Shown here: in pieces, positions 14,818 to 22,373 of the stretch | Layout of the letters: the number at the start of each line of letters is the position of its first letter | How positions within the stretch are numbered: position 1 is the stretch's first letter | DNA from: Flavobacteriaceae bacterium | GTDB lineage: Bacteria > Bacteroidota > Bacteroidia > Flavobacteriales > Flavobacteriaceae | Direction: 5' to 3' | Assembly: GCA_021151665.1 (NCBI GenBank) | Contig: JAGKWW010000037.1 | Span: forward strand, 1 to 28,862 | DNA length: 28,862 nucleotides | Translations under genes and position numbers: made by a program | Notes under the pieces: generated by a model | What the model was told of the DNA's origin: nothing | Databases searched by the model: none | The model's input: only the letters and a program-made list of their open reading frames with translations

Positions 14818-15757
14818 GGTTTTCAATACTCTTATATGCCTCAATGATCTTTTTCACAAGCCTGTGGCGCACAATGTCTTTATCGTCAAGATAAAGAATG
14901 CCTACTCCCTCTACGTTCTTGAGGATAAGCAATGCTTCCTTAAGCCCCGATGTAGTACGGCGCGGTAAGTCAACCTGGCCGGGGTCGCCCGTAATCATAA
15001 ATTTCGCATTCTTGCCCATACGGGTAAGGAACATCTTCATTTGCGAATGCGTGGTATTCTGCGCTTCATCCAGTATTACAAAAGCATGGTCCAGCGTACG
15101 CCCCCGCATAAACGCCAGCGGCGCTATCTGTATGATGCCTTTCAGTATGTAATCTTCAAGCTTTTCGGGGGGGAGCATGTCGCGAAGCGCATCATAAAGC
15201 GGCTGCATATACGGATCAAGCTTCTCTTTCATATCCCCCGGAAGGAAACCAAGGTTCTCCCCTGCTTCTACCGCCGGGCGGGTCAGGATGATGCGCTTTA
15301 CCTGCTTATCCTTTAGCGCCTTTACGGCAAGGGCAACACCGGTGTAGGTTTTACCCGTTCCGGCAGGGCCAACTGCAAACACCATGTCGTTCTTCATCAT
15401 GGAGTCTACCAGTTTTTGCTGGTTCGGCGTAAGCGCTTTTATCAGCTTGCCCCCTATCCCGTGCACAAGAATTTTGTCGCTCGGATCCATTTGCTCTACA
15501 GCGCTGTCGCTTTGTATTACGCGCTCTATCACATTGTCGTCTATATTATTGTAGCGCGAAAAATGCAGCATCAGGCGTTTAAAGCGTTTCTCGAATTCGT
15601 CGAGCATTTCTTTTTCGCCAAACGCCTTGAGGGTAGTGCCGCGGGCAACGATCTTCAGTTTGGGATAATATTTTTTAATGGTTTCAAGATGGCTATCCTG
15701 AGCGCCCCAGAAATCCTTCGGGGCTATATCGGTAAGTTCAATGGTTCTTTCGTTCAA
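14810..15757 (-). CDS. phoH: PhoH-like ATPase
   Basis: A 315-residue cytoplasmic P-loop ATPase of the PhoH/PhoL family, often linked to phosphate stress and RNA metabolism. An N-terminal KH-like part (about 20-90) precedes the nucleotide-binding core: Walker A GPAGTGKT (130-137), the family segment TRPAVEAGENLGFLPGD, and Walker B VILDEAQNTT. The start is a TTG at 15757: the next in-frame Met is residue 51, and the N-terminus NERTIELTDI matches what I recall of flavobacterial PhoH. It is divergent from the SAM hydrolase gene, and its 3' end overlaps the lipoprotein gene, so the two are translationally coupled. Confidence 0.95.
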   Translation of the reverse strand: MNERTIELTDIAPKDFWGAQDSHLETIKKYYPKLKIVARGTTLKAFGEKEMLDEFEKRFKRLMLHFSRYNNIDDNVIERVIQSDSAVEQMDPSDKILVHGIGGKLIKALTPNQQKLVDSMMKNDMVFAVGPAGTGKTYTGVALAVKALKDKQVKRIILTRPAVEAGENLGFLPGDMKEKLDPYMQPLYDALRDMLPPEKLEDYILKGIIQIAPLAFMRGRTLDHAFVILDEAQNTTHSQMKMFLTRMGKNAKFMITGDPGQVDLPRRTTSGLKEALLILKNVEGVGILYLDDKDIVRHRLVKKIIEAYKSIENHD

Positions 15758-15796
15758 AAGCGGTCTTTTTTAGTTAAAAGGATAGTGTATAATTGT

Positions 15797-15804
15797 TAGC
15801 TTTG
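15797..15804 (+). promoter_or_regulatory. Promoter -7 element for the SAM hydrolase gene
   Basis: TAGCTTTG matches TAnnTTTG exactly and lies 55 bases before the ATG at 15860. The -33 position is weak. The same 102-base space must also hold the phoH promoter on the other strand, for which I see no perfect element. Confidence 0.62.
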
Positions 15805-15859
15805 CATTCAAATGTAGTGAAATTTTAAAACAGCCCGGATAATAGTTTTTCACAAATTT

Positions 15860-16687
15860 ATGTCAATAATTACCCTTACTACAGATTTTGGCTGCAAAGA
15901 TTATTTTGTAGGCGCACTCCGGGGAAAACTGCTTTCGCAATATAGTGAGGCGGTTATTGTTGACATATCTCATGAAGTCGACCTTTTCAACATCAGCGAA
16001 GCCAGCTACATCGTGGGGGCGGCGTATAGCAGTTTCCCAAAAGGCACGGTGCACCTTATAGGCGTTGATGCCGAGCGTACACCCGATAACCGCCACCTGG
16101 CAATGGAATGGAACGGGCACTTTTTTATATGTGCCGATAACGGAATCCTGACGCTGCTTACCCAAAAGATTGTACCGCAGAAGATCGTAGAGATCAATAT
16201 TCACGACCGCCTGCCCGACGGCACATCAGACATGGATGCGTTTGCTACCGTAGCGTGCCACCTGGCCAAGGGCGGATCGCTGAGCGTTATAGGCAGGGAA
16301 GTAAATGAAATGAAGCAGATCAACGAGCTACAGGCGACGGTTGCGGCCGATAAGAACAGCATCCGCGGGAACGTGATCTACATCGACCATTTTGGCAATT
16401 GCGTTACTAACATCTCGCGGCTTATGTTTCGCGACATCGGGCGCGGACGCGATTTTGAAATTACGTTTCACAATAAGAATATTAAAACGATTAAGAACGG
16501 TTACTCAGACTTTGACGGAAGCAGGCGTTTCTCCCTTAAAGATTATGAAGGCGAAAAGCTGGCCATCTTTAATGAAGCCGGCTATCTTGAAATTGCCATT
16601 TACCGAAGCAACCCGATGACGGTGGGCACGGCAAAGTCGTTGCTCGGGCTCAAATTCAGGGACAGTGTAAGTATAACATTCAGATAG
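15860..16687 (+). CDS. S-adenosylmethionine hydrolase (DUF62; chlorinase/fluorinase superfamily)
   Basis: A 275-residue cytoplasmic enzyme of the SAM hydroxide-adenosyltransferase family, which splits SAM into adenosine and methionine using water. The N-terminal domain begins ITLTTDFGCKDYFVGALRG, with the invariant Asp9, and continues through VDISHEVDLFNI and FICADNGILTLL. The C-terminal domain (about 165-275) shows the typical VIYIDHFGNCVTNI. Halogenating relatives are longer in one loop; nothing here suggests halide use, so hydrolysis is the likely reaction. It has its own promoter, is divergent from phoH, and lies 80 bases before the ABM-like gene. Confidence 0.93.
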   Translation: MSIITLTTDFGCKDYFVGALRGKLLSQYSEAVIVDISHEVDLFNISEASYIVGAAYSSFPKGTVHLIGVDAERTPDNRHLAMEWNGHFFICADNGILTLLTQKIVPQKIVEINIHDRLPDGTSDMDAFATVACHLAKGGSLSVIGREVNEMKQINELQATVAADKNSIRGNVIYIDHFGNCVTNISRLMFRDIGRGRDFEITFHNKNIKTIKNGYSDFDGSRRFSLKDYEGEKLAIFNEAGYLEIAIYRSNPMTVGTAKSLLGLKFRDSVSITFR

Positions 16688-16729
16688 TCGAAAGTTAAAT
16701 GTCGGAAGTCCGATGACCTGAAACGTTCC

Positions 16730-16760
16730 ACATTCGAACATTGAACATTAAAACATTAAA
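16730..16760. repeat. Short tandem ACATTNAA repeat
   Basis: Four consecutive units ACATTCGA, ACATTGA, ACATTAAA, ACATTAAA (8, 7, 8 and 8 bases) fill the space just upstream of the ABM-like gene. A small hairpin (TCGGA-AG-TCCGA, about 16702-16713) precedes them. The stretch is noncoding and looks like a decayed simple repeat. Confidence 0.65.
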
Positions 16761-16767
16761 CTAAAAT

Positions 16768-17064
16768 ATGTTTGTAAGAATTGTAAAAATGAGTTTTCAC
16801 GAAGAAAAGGTTGCCGATTTTCTCGCCAATTTTGACGAGGTGAAGCAGCACATACGAAACTTCCCCGGAAACCGTTTTCTTGAATTGTACCGCGATAGGG
16901 ATAATCCCTCGGTATTTTTTACCTATAGTTATTGGGAAGATGAAGCCGACCTGGAGCGCTACCGGCAATCAGAACTTTTTAACGAGGTGTGGGATTTTAC
17001 CAAAAAGCTTTTTAACGATAAGCCACATGCCTGGAGCGTAGACAAGCTGGTAACGCTTGAGTAG
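16768..17064 (+). CDS. Antibiotic-biosynthesis-monooxygenase (ABM)-like protein
   Basis: A 98-residue single-domain protein of the dimeric alpha/beta-barrel ABM superfamily: MFVRIVKMSFHEEKVADFLANF, FPGNRFLELYRDRDNPSVFFTYSYWEDEADLERYRQS and a final strand region. Family members are cofactor-free monooxygenases on quinols, haem-degrading enzymes or simply binding proteins. Here it may be a quinol-type monooxygenase or have no enzymatic role. No distinguishing catalytic residue is evident. It follows the SAM hydrolase at 80 bases and is separated from gldF by a clear promoter, so it either ends the SAM hydrolase transcript or stands alone. Confidence 0.85.
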   Translation: MFVRIVKMSFHEEKVADFLANFDEVKQHIRNFPGNRFLELYRDRDNPSVFFTYSYWEDEADLERYRQSELFNEVWDFTKKLFNDKPHAWSVDKLVTLE

Positions 17065-17071
17065 AATACAA

Positions 17072-17103
17072 TTTGGCTAAGGCGCCAAAACAATATAATT
17101 TTG
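17072..17103 (+). promoter_or_regulatory. Consensus promoter of gldF-gldG
   Basis: TTTG at 17072-17075, a 20-base spacer and TAATTTTG at 17096-17103 form a complete Bacteroidota housekeeping promoter (-33 TTTG, -7 TAnnTTTG). It is the best promoter in the window, located 52 bases before the gldF ATG. Confidence 0.82.
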
Positions 17104-17155
17104 CAATCCCGGAACGCTGCCTGAAGGCAATGAACCGGGTAAATTAATTTAGCAG

Positions 17156-17881
17156 ATGAAAGCACTTTTATTACGTGAGATCAAATCCTTTTTCGGTTCG
17201 CCGATAGGTTACCTGGTCATCGCTATTTTCCTTTTGCTCAACGGGCTTTTCCTTTGGGTTTTTGAAGGCGACCTGAATATCCCCGATAGCGGGTTTGCCG
17301 ATATGGGGCCTTTCTTTACCATTGCTCCTTGGATCCTGATCTTCCTTATTCCGGCAGTGACCATGCGCAGCTTTAGCGACGAGAAAAAGCAGGGCACTAT
17401 TGAGCTTTTGTTTACGAAGCCGCTTAGCCTGTGGGAAATTGCCGGCGGAAAATTTTTCGGCTCCTTTCTTCTTATTGTAATAGCCATTATACCAACGCTG
17501 GTGTATGTGTTTGTGATTTCTGCCCTTGGCAACCCCGAAGGCAACATCGATATGGGCAGCACCATAGGTTCGTATTTCGGGCTGCTGTTCCTCATCGCGG
17601 GCTACACGGCGGTGGGTGTCTTCACATCTTCCCTTTCAGATAACCAGATCGTTTCGTTCATCATCTCGGTGTTTGTTTGCTTTATACTTTACTTTGGGTT
17701 TGAAGGCATATCGTCTTTTGCGGGCAACTTGTCCGGCTTCGTTGCCGGGCTGGGTATGGATTACCACTTCAAGAGCATGGGCCGCGGCGTGATAGATACC
17801 CGGGATATCATCTACTTCCTGAGCGTGGCAACGCTTTTCCTTTCGCTGACTGTTTACAAACTTAATACGCTGAAAAAGTAA
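17156..17881 (+). CDS. gldF: Gliding motility ABC transporter permease GldF
   Basis: A 241-residue ABC-2 type permease with about six membrane helices (first GYLVIAIFLLLNGLFLWVF, last ending in LFLSLTVYKLNTLKK). The cytoplasmic segment AVTMRSFSDEKKQGTIELLFTKPLS is the hallmark of ABC-2 permeases. GldF works with the GldA ATPase and GldG in Flavobacterium, and all three were identified by gliding mutants; the cargo is unknown. gldA is not in this window, as in F. johnsoniae where it lies elsewhere. The stop codon overlaps the gldG start (TAATG, one base shared), so translation is coupled. A consensus promoter sits upstream. Assignment is firm, from both sequence and the gldF-gldG-dnaN order. 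Confidence 0.95.
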   Translation: MKALLLREIKSFFGSPIGYLVIAIFLLLNGLFLWVFEGDLNIPDSGFADMGPFFTIAPWILIFLIPAVTMRSFSDEKKQGTIELLFTKPLSLWEIAGGKFFGSFLLIVIAIIPTLVYVFVISALGNPEGNIDMGSTIGSYFGLLFLIAGYTAVGVFTSSLSDNQIVSFIISVFVCFILYFGFEGISSFAGNLSGFVAGLGMDYHFKSMGRGVIDTRDIIYFLSVATLFLSLTVYKLNTLKK

Positions 17882-19566
17882 TGGAAAACAGGAAACAGAA
17901 AAACCTAAGGCAGCTGCTTATTATTGTAGGCGTGTTAATTGCGCTGAACTTTGCCGGCAACTATTTCTTTAAGCGCTTTGACCTTACCCACGATAAACGC
18001 TATACCTTATCTGAAACATCGCTGAATATTATTAAAGATGTAAAGGAGCCGTTGTACATTGATGTGTTCCTTGAGGGCGATTTTCCGGGCGAATTCAAGC
18101 GCCTGCAAAACGAAACACGCCAGCTTCTGGAAGAGTTTCATGCGTATAACCCTGATGTTATATTTCAGTTTGTAAATCCGCTTGAAAAAAAAGAAGAGCG
18201 CGACAAGGTGATGCGCCAGTTTTATGAGCGCGGGCTTACGCCGATAAGTGTAACCGTAGAAGACAAAGGCAAGCAAAGCCAGGAAATGGTTTATCCGTGG
18301 GCTATTGCAACCTATGGCAGCAAAAGCACAAAGATACCGTTGCTGAAAAATATGATGGGCGCCTCTACTGCCGAAAAAGTTGTAAGCTCTGTACAGCATC
18401 TTGAGTATGCGGTTGCCGATGCGATTCACAGGGTGACAAGCGAGCGTGAAAAGACAATCGCTGTCTTAAAGGGCAATGGTGAAATGCATGACCTGCTGAT
18501 GGCTGACTTTTTGAAAACGGTCCGCGAAACCTATAAGATTGCGCCCTTAACTTTAGATTCTGTTTCAAAAAACCCGGTAGGGACTTTAAAATACCTGCAA
18601 ACTTTTGACCTTGCCATTATCGCTAAACCTACCGAAAAGTTTACCGAGGAAGAAAAAGAAGTGCTTGACCAATATATCGTTAACGGCGGAAAAACCTTGT
18701 GGATGGTAGATGCTGTGCAAATAGAGATGGACAGCCTATATAATGCCACAGGCAGCACACTTGCCGTGCCGCGCGACCTGAACCTGAACGACATGTTCTT
18801 TAAGTACGGTTTCCGTATTAACCCCGACCTGGTAAAAGATGAAATGGCTACGCCGATAAAGCTCGCCACCGGCCAGCAGGGCAGCCAGACCCAATACCAG
18901 GAATATTTCTGGAAGCTTGCACCGTTCGTTTATCCCGAATCGCAAAACCCGATCGTGAAGAACATGAGCGGCATCCGTTTCGATTTTGCGAGCCCGATTG
19001 ATACCCTTAAGAATGGTATTAAAAAGACCGTACTGCTGCGCTCATCGCAATACTCACGCAAAATAGGTACGCCCGGCGAAGTGAAACTGGACATGGTTGC
19101 CGAAAAGACAAGCCCCAAAGACTATGTTGGCAAAGGCTATATGCCGCTAAGCATCTTGCTGGAAGGAAACTTTAAAAGCATGTATGAAAACAGGGTACTG
19201 CCTTTTGCCGACCCTGCCTATAAAACAACAGGGAAGCCCGGAAAAATGATCGTGGTATCTGATGGCGATATCGTAAAAAATCAGCTGGATAAAGATTACC
19301 AGCCGCTCGAGCTCGGTTACGATAAATGGACCAACAACCTGTATGACAACAAAGGATTCCTGATGAACTGCGTAAATTACCTGCTTGATGATACTGGCCT
19401 TATTAATATCCGCAGTAAAGATGTAGACCTGCCCCTGCTCGATAAGCAAAAAGTTTATGACAACTACACCCTCGCACAGTTCATAACTGTCGGGCTTCCA
19501 CTGATACTTCTGGGTGTTTTCGGGCTGCTGTTCACCTGGTTACGCAAGCGCAGGTACGCAAAATAG
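17881..19566 (+). CDS. gldG: Gliding motility-associated ABC transporter substrate-binding protein GldG
   Basis: A 561-residue protein anchored by a helix at each end (residues about 12-30, LLIIVGVLIALNFAGNYFF, and about 533-553, FITVGLPLILLGVFGLLFTW), with a large periplasmic domain between. The periplasmic part shows the fold of GldG/DUF4350 proteins (ATYGSKSTKIPLLKN, ILLEGNFKSMYE, GKMIVVSDGDIVKNQL near the C-terminus). It partners GldF in the gliding ABC transporter. No clear terminator separates it from dnaN, but dnaN has its own promoter, so read-through is possible. Assignment is firm. Confidence 0.94.
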   Translation: MENRKQKNLRQLLIIVGVLIALNFAGNYFFKRFDLTHDKRYTLSETSLNIIKDVKEPLYIDVFLEGDFPGEFKRLQNETRQLLEEFHAYNPDVIFQFVNPLEKKEERDKVMRQFYERGLTPISVTVEDKGKQSQEMVYPWAIATYGSKSTKIPLLKNMMGASTAEKVVSSVQHLEYAVADAIHRVTSEREKTIAVLKGNGEMHDLLMADFLKTVRETYKIAPLTLDSVSKNPVGTLKYLQTFDLAIIAKPTEKFTEEEKEVLDQYIVNGGKTLWMVDAVQIEMDSLYNATGSTLAVPRDLNLNDMFFKYGFRINPDLVKDEMATPIKLATGQQGSQTQYQEYFWKLAPFVYPESQNPIVKNMSGIRFDFASPIDTLKNGIKKTVLLRSSQYSRKIGTPGEVKLDMVAEKTSPKDYVGKGYMPLSILLEGNFKSMYENRVLPFADPAYKTTGKPGKMIVVSDGDIVKNQLDKDYQPLELGYDKWTNNLYDNKGFLMNCVNYLLDDTGLINIRSKDVDLPLLDKQKVYDNYTLAQFITVGLPLILLGVFGLLFTWLRKRRYAK

Positions 19567-19580
19567 TGTTAATAAAAAAG

Positions 19581-19612
19581 TTTCCCTTTTAATGGGGATT
19601 ACGATATATTTG
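19581..19612 (+). promoter_or_regulatory. Promoter of dnaN
   Basis: TTTC (19581-19584), a 20-base spacer and TATATTTG (19605-19612) match the -33/-7 layout used for gldF, with a perfect -7 box. The predicted leader before the dnaN ATG is about 40 bases. Confidence 0.75.
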
Positions 19613-19657
19613 TAAAATGGCAGCTACACCAATGCCACTAAAAAATAAAGCAACGAA

Positions 19658-20776
19658 ATGAAATTTATAGTATCAAGTTCTTATTTGCTCAAGCAGCTTC
19701 AGGTGCTGGGCAGCGTTATCAACAGCAGCAACACCCTGCCTATCCTTGATAACTTCCTTTTTGAACTCGACAATAACGAACTCAAGGTTTCGGCGTCCGA
19801 CCTGGAAACGACTATGTCTGCCGCGCTGAATATCGACTCTGAAAGCCAGGGCAGTGTTGCTGTACCTGCAAAGCTGCTGCTGGAAACGCTGAAAACCTTC
19901 CCGGAGCAGCCGCTTACTTTTACCGTTGAAGATAACAATACAATAGAGATAAGCTCTAACTCGGGTAAATATGCACTGGCTTATGCCGCCGGCGATGAGT
20001 TCCCGAAAGCGGTATCGCTGGAAGACCCTTCTTCTACCATCGTACCTGCCGAAGTGCTTGCCACAGCCATCAGCAAAACCATTTTCGCTGCGGGTAATGA
20101 CGATCTTCGCCCTGTGATGTCGGGCGTGTTCTTCCAGTTCTCTCCGGAAGGGCTTACTTTTGTAGCAACCGATGCACACAAGCTTGTTAAATATGCACGT
20201 ACCGATGTGAAAGCAAGCCAGGTGGCTGACTTCATTATGCCGAAAAAGCCGCTTAACATCCTGAAAGGTATCCTTGCCACCAGCGATGCCGAAGTGAAGA
20301 TAGAATACAACGATGCTAACGCAACGTTTTCGTTTGACAACTACGTGCTTACCTGCCGCCTTATAGATGGCAAGTATCCTAACTACGAGGCTGTTATCCC
20401 GAAAGAGAACCCGAACAAGCTGCTGATAAGCCGCACGCAGTTCCAGAGCTCTGTGCGCCGTGTAGCCATCTTCTCTAACAAGACTACCCACCAGATACGC
20501 CTGAAGATTGCGGGAACTGAACTGAACATTTCTGCTGAAGATATCGATTACAGCAACAAAGCCGAAGAAAGGCTTACCTGCGATTACCAGGGTGACGATA
20601 TGCAGATAGGGTTCAACTCGCGTTTCCTTACTGAAATGCTTTCTAACCTTCAGAGCGATGAAATACAACTCGAGATGTCGTTGCCAAACCGCGCCGGCAT
20701 CCTCACCCCGGTAGATGGGCTTGATGAAGGCGAAACCGTTACCATGCTGGTAATGCCGGTAATGCTCAATAACTAA
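19658..20776 (+). CDS. dnaN: DNA polymerase III sliding clamp, beta subunit
   Basis: The 372-residue clamp forms a ring of two subunits around DNA and holds polymerase III on the template. Three tandem clamp domains can be followed: about 1-120 (MKFIVSSSYLLKQLQVLGSV, NTLPILDNFLFE), 130-245 (RPVMSGVFFQ, FVATDAHKLVKY) and 250-372 (DGKYPNYEAVIP, ending in the usual VMPVMLNN). The last segment forms the protein-binding pocket. It is not adjacent to dnaA or recF; in Flavobacterium it follows gldG, as here. It ends in a strong terminator. Assignment is certain. Confidence 0.98.
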   Translation: MKFIVSSSYLLKQLQVLGSVINSSNTLPILDNFLFELDNNELKVSASDLETTMSAALNIDSESQGSVAVPAKLLLETLKTFPEQPLTFTVEDNNTIEISSNSGKYALAYAAGDEFPKAVSLEDPSSTIVPAEVLATAISKTIFAAGNDDLRPVMSGVFFQFSPEGLTFVATDAHKLVKYARTDVKASQVADFIMPKKPLNILKGILATSDAEVKIEYNDANATFSFDNYVLTCRLIDGKYPNYEAVIPKENPNKLLISRTQFQSSVRRVAIFSNKTTHQIRLKIAGTELNISAEDIDYSNKAEERLTCDYQGDDMQIGFNSRFLTEMLSNLQSDEIQLEMSLPNRAGILTPVDGLDEGETVTMLVMPVMLNN

Positions 20777-20804
20777 ATAGTTAACTAACCTGAACTATAA
20801 AAGG

Positions 20805-20840
20805 AAACCCGCTTATGCTTTTGCATAGCGGGTTTTTGAT
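20805..20840 (+). terminator. Rho-independent terminator of dnaN
   Basis: AAACCCGC plus TATGC pairs with GCATA plus GCGGGTTT (thirteen pairs, one bulged T) around a TTTT loop, followed by TTGATTTTT. It lies between convergent dnaN and the alpha/beta hydrolase and may also work weakly in reverse. Confidence 0.9.
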
Positions 20841-20857
20841 TTTTGCTTTAATGTTGT

Positions 20858-21706
20858 TTACGACTGTACAAAGGCAATAATATCGTCGTTGAGCTGGTTC
20901 TTGTGCGTATAGAAAAGCCCGTGAGGTGCATCGTCGTAAGTGATGTAGCGGGCCGACGGAAGCAGCTTTGCGGTTTCATCGGCGGAAACTTCGGGCGGGA
21001 CAGTCTTGTCATCTTTGCCATGGATGATAAGCGTTGGGATAGTAATACCACTAACATCCGAACGGAAATCGGTTGTAGACCACGCCTCCATCGATTTAAT
21101 GGTAGCATAGCCTGCAGCCTGCATGGCTACAGTCATATCATTTTGTAAAATTTCTGCGCTTACCGGATGGCTAAAAAGGTTTACGCCATAGAACATCTTA
21201 CCAAAGTCGGCCAGGAATTTAGGGCGGTCATCCTCCAACTGCTCACGCATCGTGTCGAATTGTTCCTGTGGGAGACCGGTCGGGTTGTCATCCGTTTTTA
21301 GCAGGTAAGGTGTAACCGCGCTCACCAGCAGGGCTTTCGTCACACGGCCGTCGGTATTGTATTTAGAAAGATAGCGCGCTACTTCTCCCCCGCCCATAGA
21401 AAAGCCTACCAGCGTAACATCAGTAAGCTCCAGCTCTTCAATAATGGCTCTAAGGTCGGCTGCAAAGGTATCATAGTTGTAGCCTTGCCACGGTTGTGAC
21501 GACATTCCGAAACCGCGCCTGTCGTAGGCTATCACGCGAATGTTATGTTTCGGGAGTTCGTTTAGCTGGTACTCCCACATCCGGTGGCTCAGCGGCCATC
21601 CGTGAATGAGTATTACGGGCTTGCCGCTTCCTATATCCTGATAAAAAAGCTTGACCTCATCGGTCCTTCCCGAAAGGCTTACAGAGTTTGTGCTTACAAA
21701 TGGCAT
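20858..21706 (-). CDS. Alpha/beta hydrolase (arylesterase / haloperoxidase-like)
   Basis: A 282-residue alpha/beta-hydrolase-fold enzyme closest to the non-haem chloroperoxidase / arylesterase group. The oxyanion-hole region is LIHGWPLSHRMW, and the nucleophile elbow is GFSMGG with Ser103. The acid is Asp233 in HGKDDKTVP and the base His262 in DDAPHGL, so the triad is complete. There is no signal peptide; the enzyme is cytoplasmic. It probably hydrolyses small esters or lactones, perhaps with perhydrolysis as in related enzymes; the natural substrate is unknown. A large palindrome ends seven bases before the ATG, suggesting specific regulation. It lies downstream of the polysaccharide operon in the same direction and may or may not be co-transcribed. 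Confidence 0.93.
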   Translation of the reverse strand: MPFVSTNSVSLSGRTDEVKLFYQDIGSGKPVILIHGWPLSHRMWEYQLNELPKHNIRVIAYDRRGFGMSSQPWQGYNYDTFAADLRAIIEELELTDVTLVGFSMGGGEVARYLSKYNTDGRVTKALLVSAVTPYLLKTDDNPTGLPQEQFDTMREQLEDDRPKFLADFGKMFYGVNLFSHPVSAEILQNDMTVAMQAAGYATIKSMEAWSTTDFRSDVSGITIPTLIIHGKDDKTVPPEVSADETAKLLPSARYITYDDAPHGLFYTHKNQLNDDIIAFVQS

Positions 21707-21713
21707 ATAATCA

Positions 21714-21752
21714 TGATTTTAGTTTCTATGAAATTACATAAAACTAAAATCA
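21714..21752. promoter_or_regulatory. Large palindrome in front of the alpha/beta hydrolase gene
   Basis: The arms TGATTTTAGTTT (21714-21725) and AAACTAAAATCA (21741-21752) are perfect complements. Skipping one C, TATG and CATA extend the pairing around an AAATTA core, giving 16 pairs in all. On the - strand the interior contains TAATTTCA, a six-of-eight match to the -7 element. The palindrome therefore looks like an operator covering the promoter, or an RNA hairpin next to the start codon. It has no T tract, so a terminator is unlikely. Confidence 0.7.
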
Positions 21753-21796
21753 GCGTCCGCCCATTTATGAAATAATTAGCTGTTAAGAGACTACAT

Positions 21797-22369
21797 CTAC
21801 CTGAACTTACGCACTTCGGTAGAATCTACAATATAACCTCTTTGGTTAGTTTCACCTTCAACTAACTCAAGCGCGCCGCTCTTTTCCGCTTCCTGCTCAA
21901 TGTGGTACAGTTCTTCGTAATCTTTGGTGTATAAAGCGTCAGGTACCACATTCAGGTCAAAATAAACCGTGTGGTAATGCTTTTTGGTATTGGCCACCAG
22001 CGTAGTATAAATCCCGACTTTGCCAATGTTCTTATTGCTGTTGTACTCCATTTCCAGCAGCGCATAGTTGCCTGGCGCAATAGCCCTGTTGGTTACGGTG
22101 GCAATAGTACATCCGCAGGAAGGCAGCACCTTAAATATCTTCAAAGGCTCGTCGCCCGTGTTGGTTATTTTCATGGTGATGTTTTGCTTCTGCCCTTGCA
22201 ATATCGGGTAGTAGTGCCTTATCGGGTCTTCAATCTCCATTACGGTTAGGGGAAGCGTATCATTCTCCTCGCTGCCTTTACAACCCGGCAGCGCCTGTAT
22301 AAGCACGAGCAGCAGTGCCGCGTTGAAAAAGGGTTTAGGGGTAAGTAAAAACTTCTTTAGCATTATCAT
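21797..22369 (-). CDS. DUF1573 lipoprotein
   Basis: A 190-residue lipoprotein: hydrophobic signal (FFNAALLLVLIQALPGC) with lipobox LPGC and lipidated Cys30, then KGSEENDTLP. The acidic pair after a Lys resembles, imperfectly, the Bacteroidota surface-export signal. The body is a DUF1573 immunoglobulin-like domain (about 58-150) with the family hallmark VLPSCGCTIATV after ITMKITNTGDEPLKI. Such domains are common in exported Bacteroidota proteins, and their role is unknown; adhesive or scaffolding functions are often assumed. It is the last gene of the operon, four bases after the DUF4838 gene, which ties it to the polysaccharide system. The first Met pair (positions 22369 and 22363) leaves the start slightly uncertain. 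Confidence 0.88.
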   Translation of the reverse strand: MIMLKKFLLTPKPFFNAALLLVLIQALPGCKGSEENDTLPLTVMEIEDPIRHYYPILQGQKQNITMKITNTGDEPLKIFKVLPSCGCTIATVTNRAIAPGNYALLEMEYNSNKNIGKVGIYTTLVANTKKHYHTVYFDLNVVPDALYTKDYEELYHIEQEAEKSGALELVEGETNQRGYIVDSTEVRKFR

Positions 22370-22373
22370 GGCG

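Noticed and set aside
14818..14844. Upstream start for the lipocalin-like lipoprotein
   Set aside because: It would add nine residues before a well-formed lipoprotein signal peptide and extend the overlap with phoH to 35 bases.
15860..16687. Fluorinase or chlorinase activity for the DUF62 protein
   Set aside because: The sequence looks like ordinary SAM hydrolases, and no halometabolite biosynthesis genes are nearby.
19673..20668. A 331-codon open frame opposite dnaN
   Set aside because: It lies entirely antisense to dnaN, lacks any domain and has no promoter or terminator signals.
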